Shown in pieces: positions 61,318 to 64,000 of a DNA stretch of 64,000 bases. Numbering within the stretch: the stretch's first letter is position 1; each line of letters starts with the position of its first letter. The stretch comes from DATELY01 sp035276085 (GTDB lineage Bacteria; Pseudomonadota; Gammaproteobacteria; Steroidobacterales; Steroidobacteraceae). A program made the translations under genes and the position numbers. Below the pieces are notes generated by a model. It worked only from the letters and a program-made list of their open reading frames with translations. It ran no database searches and was not told the DNA's origin. The DNA lies in contig DATELY010000025.1 in assembly GCA_035276085.1 (NCBI GenBank), forward strand, positions 9,228 to 73,227, written 5' to 3'.

Positions 61318-62430
61318 TCAACCTCCCTCCGAAGTCTCCCCATCCATGAACCGCCCGATCACCGGGCGGAAGTTGTCCATGTCGACGAGGAAGGAATCGT
61401 GCCCTTGCAGCGAGTCCATGGGCACGAACTCGACTTCTCGCGCAGCGCTCTTCAATCCGTCCGCGAGCTCCAGCTGTTGCGAGAGCGGGAACAGGAAGTC
61501 GGTTTCCACACCGATGATGAGCGCACGCTCCACCGTGAAGCGCTTGAGCGCGTCAGCGACGGAGCCGCCGTGGTCTGCAAGATCGAACAGATCCATCGCG
61601 CGCGAGACATACAGATAGCAGTTGGGATCGAACTGCCCTGTGAACTTGGTCGCGTGGGTCTCCAGATACGATTCCACTTCGAAGTCGATCCCGAACGGGT
61701 CTCCGGGTTTGCGTTCCACGTGCGCGCGTTCGCGTCCGAAGCGCAGCTGCCATTCCTTGGCGGAGCGATAGGTGATCATGCCGAGCTTGCGCGCGAGTCG
61801 AATCCCGGTGATGGGCATCGAATCCGGCGTGTAGTTGCCGTCCTGCCAGTTCGGATCGCGGCGGATGATTTCACGTTGCAATGAGCGCAGCGCAATTGCG
61901 AACGGCATCGAACGCGCGGACGCCGAGATGCTGACCAGATTGCGCACTTCGCCGGGAAACAACGCGCAATAAGCCAGCACCGTCATGCCACCCATCGATG
62001 AACCAATCACGTGCGCCAGCTTCTGGATGCCGAAGGAGCGCACGACTTCGTGCCCGGCGCGAGCGATGTCCTCGATCGTGAGCACGGGGAACGTCAAGCG
62101 ATAGGGTTGCCCGGTCGCCGGATTGATCGATGCCGGCGAGGTCGAGCCAAACGGGCTGCCCAATGAATTCACGCAGATGACGAACGAGCGGCGCGTGTCG
62201 ATCGGCCGTCCCGGTCCGACCATGTCTTCCCACCAACCCGGCGTCGTATCCTCCGAGCTCGAGGCGGCATGCGCCGACGGCGACAAGCCCGTGAAAATCA
62301 GCACGGCGTTGTCCTGACAGAAGCTCAGATCGCCCCAGGTTTCATAGGCAATCTGCACGTCCTGCAGCACACCGCCACGGCGCATCTCGAACGGATGATC
62401 GAGGTTTAGGATTTTTCGGGCTGTGGGCAT
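61318..62430 (-). CDS. metX: Homoserine O-acyltransferase MetX family
   Basis: 370 residues from the ATG at 62430 (MPTARKILNLDHPFEMRRGG); the frame runs on to 62586 through repeat DNA and is not used. Alpha/beta-hydrolase fold with nucleophile Ser145 in GSSMGGM. Other family segments are LTGLSPSAHA-like LIFTGLSPSAHA, SLGSPFGSTSPASINP, Asp in VETDFLFPLSQQ and His in LQGHDSFLVD. It acylates homoserine (acetyl or succinyl) for methionine synthesis; some gammaproteobacterial members instead acylate serine. The acyl donor cannot be fixed by eye. Confidence 0.9.
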   Translation of the reverse strand: MPTARKILNLDHPFEMRRGGVLQDVQIAYETWGDLSFCQDNAVLIFTGLSPSAHAASSSEDTTPGWWEDMVGPGRPIDTRRSFVICVNSLGSPFGSTSPASINPATGQPYRLTFPVLTIEDIARAGHEVVRSFGIQKLAHVIGSSMGGMTVLAYCALFPGEVRNLVSISASARSMPFAIALRSLQREIIRRDPNWQDGNYTPDSMPITGIRLARKLGMITYRSAKEWQLRFGRERAHVERKPGDPFGIDFEVESYLETHATKFTGQFDPNCYLYVSRAMDLFDLADHGGSVADALKRFTVERALIIGVETDFLFPLSQQLELADGLKSAAREVEFVPMDSLQGHDSFLVDMDNFRPVIGRFMDGETSEGG

Positions 62431-62517
62431 TGGAGCGAAGTATCCGTGGTTCTCGCATGAGTTTAGGCTCATGCGCAGCATGAGCCTCATGCCAATTGCG
62501 CAGGTGGCTATGCCGAT

Positions 62518-62605
62518 CGACCTGGGGCCTGGGACCTGGGGAAGACAGAAGGCAGCGCCGTGGCGAGACCTCTGACTCAGGCCCACGCCTCAGGTCCCAG
62601 GCCCA
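62518..62605. repeat. Inverted pair of CCTGGG/CAGGCC repeats between der and metX
   Basis: GGGCCTGGGACCTG at 62525-62538 and its exact reverse complement at 62591-62604 flank 52 bp. They lie immediately after the der stop codon region and upstream of metX. It may form a long hairpin ending der transcription. Same family as the xseA N-terminal repeat. Confidence 0.65.
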
Positions 62606-62608
62606 TCA

Positions 62609-63997
62609 TCACCTCTTCTTCACCCTCTGCATCAGCCGCTTGCGCTTGCGCACCTGCCGCGGCGTCAGGGGGTTGCGCTTGGCCTTGAAGGGGTTCTCGT
62701 CGGAGCGGAATTCCACACGCACCGGCGTGCCTTGCAGACGGAAACGTTCGCGATAGACGTTTGCCAGGTAGCGGCGATAGGCGTCCGGGACGTGATCGAC
62801 CTGATTGCCATGCACGACGATGATCGGTGGGTTGCGGCCGCCCTGGTGGGCATAGCGCAGCTTGATGCGCCGACCGCGTACGAGCGGCGGTTGATGCTGC
62901 TCGATCGCGCGCTCCAGCACGCGCGTCAGCTCCGGCGTCGGCATCTCGCGCATCGCCGCTTCGTACGCCGTATGCACCGTGCGCAGCAGCTCGCCGACGC
63001 CCGTGCCATGCAATGCGGAAATGAAATGCACGGGTGCGAATTCGAGGAATGGCAGGCGCAGATCGAGTCCGGTGCGGATCTCATCGCGTTTGTCGGACGG
63101 AATGCCGTCCCATTTGTTCACGGCGATCACGAGCGCGCGTCCCAACTCGGCAACGTGACCGAACAGGCTCGCGTCCTGCTCTGCCACCGTGTCGTGCGCA
63201 TCGATTACGCCGATGACGACGTGCGCGGACTCGACCGCCTGCAGCGCCTTGATAACGCTGAACTTCTCCACGGCCTCTTCGACGCGCGCACGCCGCCGCA
63301 CGCCGGCCGTGTCGATCAACGTGTAGTGGCGACCGTCGCGTTCGAACGGAACGAACACCGCATCGCGCGTGGTGCCGGGTTGGTCGAATGCGATGAGCCG
63401 ATCCTCGCCCAGGAAGCGATTGATGAGCGTCGACTTGCCGACGTTCGGCCGGCCGATCACCGCCACGCGAATGCCTTGATTCGGATCGGCCGACTCGCTC
63501 GGGTCGAGCTCGAAGCCCGCGAGCACGTGGTCCATCAGCGCATTCACGCCACCGCCATGCGCCGCGGCGATCGCAAGCGGCTCGCCCCAGCCCAATTGAT
63601 GAAAGTCGGCGCCGGCCGTGGCGCCGTCGAGCCCTTCCGACTTGTTCACGACGAGCACGACCTCCTTGCCGCGCCGACGCAGCAGCTGCGCCACGAACTG
63701 ATCGGAAGGCGTGCAGCCATCGCGCGCATCCACCAGGAAGAGCACGCGATCCGCTTCGTCGACGGCGCGCAGTGTCTGCTTCGCCATCAACGCTTCGACA
63801 CCCGCCGTTTGATCGATCAGTCCGCCCGTATCCACGACGATGTACGGCACAGGGCCGACCTTGCCGTAGCCGTACTTGCGATCGCGTGTGAGCCCGGGGA
63901 GATCGGCGACCAACGCATCGCGCGTGCTCGTGAGCACGTTGAAGAGCGTGGATTTACCGACGTTGGGACGCCCGATGAGGGCGATGACGGGCAGCAT
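62609..63997 (-). CDS. der: Ribosome-biogenesis GTPase Der (EngA)
   Basis: 462 residues, complete within the window: ATG at 63997. Two tandem GTPase domains, each with the P-loop GRPNVGKST (residues about 8-16 and 188-196) and their G3/G4 motifs (DTGGLID, VNKSEG; DTAGVRR, VNKWDG). The C-terminal KH-like domain ends in a basic tail. It acts in 50S subunit assembly. It is upstream of metX on the same strand with a repeat-filled gap. Confidence 0.97.
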   Translation of the reverse strand: MLPVIALIGRPNVGKSTLFNVLTSTRDALVADLPGLTRDRKYGYGKVGPVPYIVVDTGGLIDQTAGVEALMAKQTLRAVDEADRVLFLVDARDGCTPSDQFVAQLLRRRGKEVVLVVNKSEGLDGATAGADFHQLGWGEPLAIAAAHGGGVNALMDHVLAGFELDPSESADPNQGIRVAVIGRPNVGKSTLINRFLGEDRLIAFDQPGTTRDAVFVPFERDGRHYTLIDTAGVRRRARVEEAVEKFSVIKALQAVESAHVVIGVIDAHDTVAEQDASLFGHVAELGRALVIAVNKWDGIPSDKRDEIRTGLDLRLPFLEFAPVHFISALHGTGVGELLRTVHTAYEAAMREMPTPELTRVLERAIEQHQPPLVRGRRIKLRYAHQGGRNPPIIVVHGNQVDHVPDAYRRYLANVYRERFRLQGTPVRVEFRSDENPFKAKRNPLTPRQVRKRKRLMQRVKKR

Positions 63998-64000
63998 GGG

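Overview
The window is high-GC bacterial DNA packed with genes on both strands. It carries no rRNA, tRNA or CRISPR array that I can recognise. Gene content (guaB-guaA, xseA, der, tadA beside mltF, a BcsA/BcsB/BcsZ/BcsC/BcsG cellulose set, a UrcA-family protein, large TonB receptors, lipoprotein RND components) suggests a Gammaproteobacterium of the Xanthomonadales/Nevskiales/Steroidobacter type. That placement is inferred from families and synteny; no marker gene proves it.

Layout. 1-6.6 kb: a LysR-regulated catabolic patch (aldehyde dehydrogenase, aspartate-dehydrogenase-like and DapA-like proteins, SDR, arylformamidase-like hydrolase, GlcG-like protein). 6.9-12.7 kb: a complete tripartite RND efflux operon (adaptor, HAE1 pump, NodT-type outer-membrane factor). 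12.9-17.3 kb: small envelope proteins and a secreted phospholipase-D-like protein. 17.7-21.9 kb: bcsA-bcsG. 21.9-32.2 kb: potassium uptake, kup divergent from a small membrane ORF plus kdpFABCDE. 32.2-39.7 kb: a TPR protein with bcsB-bcsZ-bcsC on the minus strand, so the cellulose genes lie in two blocks around the potassium genes. 40-42 kb: mltF and tadA. 42.2-48.6 kb: an accessory uptake/catabolism block (amine-dehydrogenase-like protein, sulfotransferase, TonB receptor, tannase/feruloyl esterase). 48.8-55.4 kb: a second RND operon whose outer-membrane protein is an ABC-type substrate-binding domain fused to a TolC channel. 55.7-64 kb: housekeeping genes guaA, guaB, xseA, an M23 peptidase, metX and der.

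Most notable: (1) the substrate-binding-protein/TolC fusion encoded in one translationally coupled operon with an RND adaptor and pump; (2) a family of GC-rich terminal-inverted-repeat elements, with in-frame copies at the signal-peptide/mature junctions of both BcsZ and BcsC; (3) a BcsZ with Asn at the position of the E. coli catalytic Asp243; (4) an unannotated 30-residue membrane peptide coupled to kdpF; (5) a second repeat type in frame in the XseA N-terminus.

Together the cellulose genes would polymerise glucan (BcsA/B), trim it (BcsZ), export it (BcsC) and possibly add phosphoethanolamine (BcsG). Kup and Kdp give constitutive and inducible potassium uptake. The two RND systems and the TonB receptor handle export and uptake of small organic molecules.
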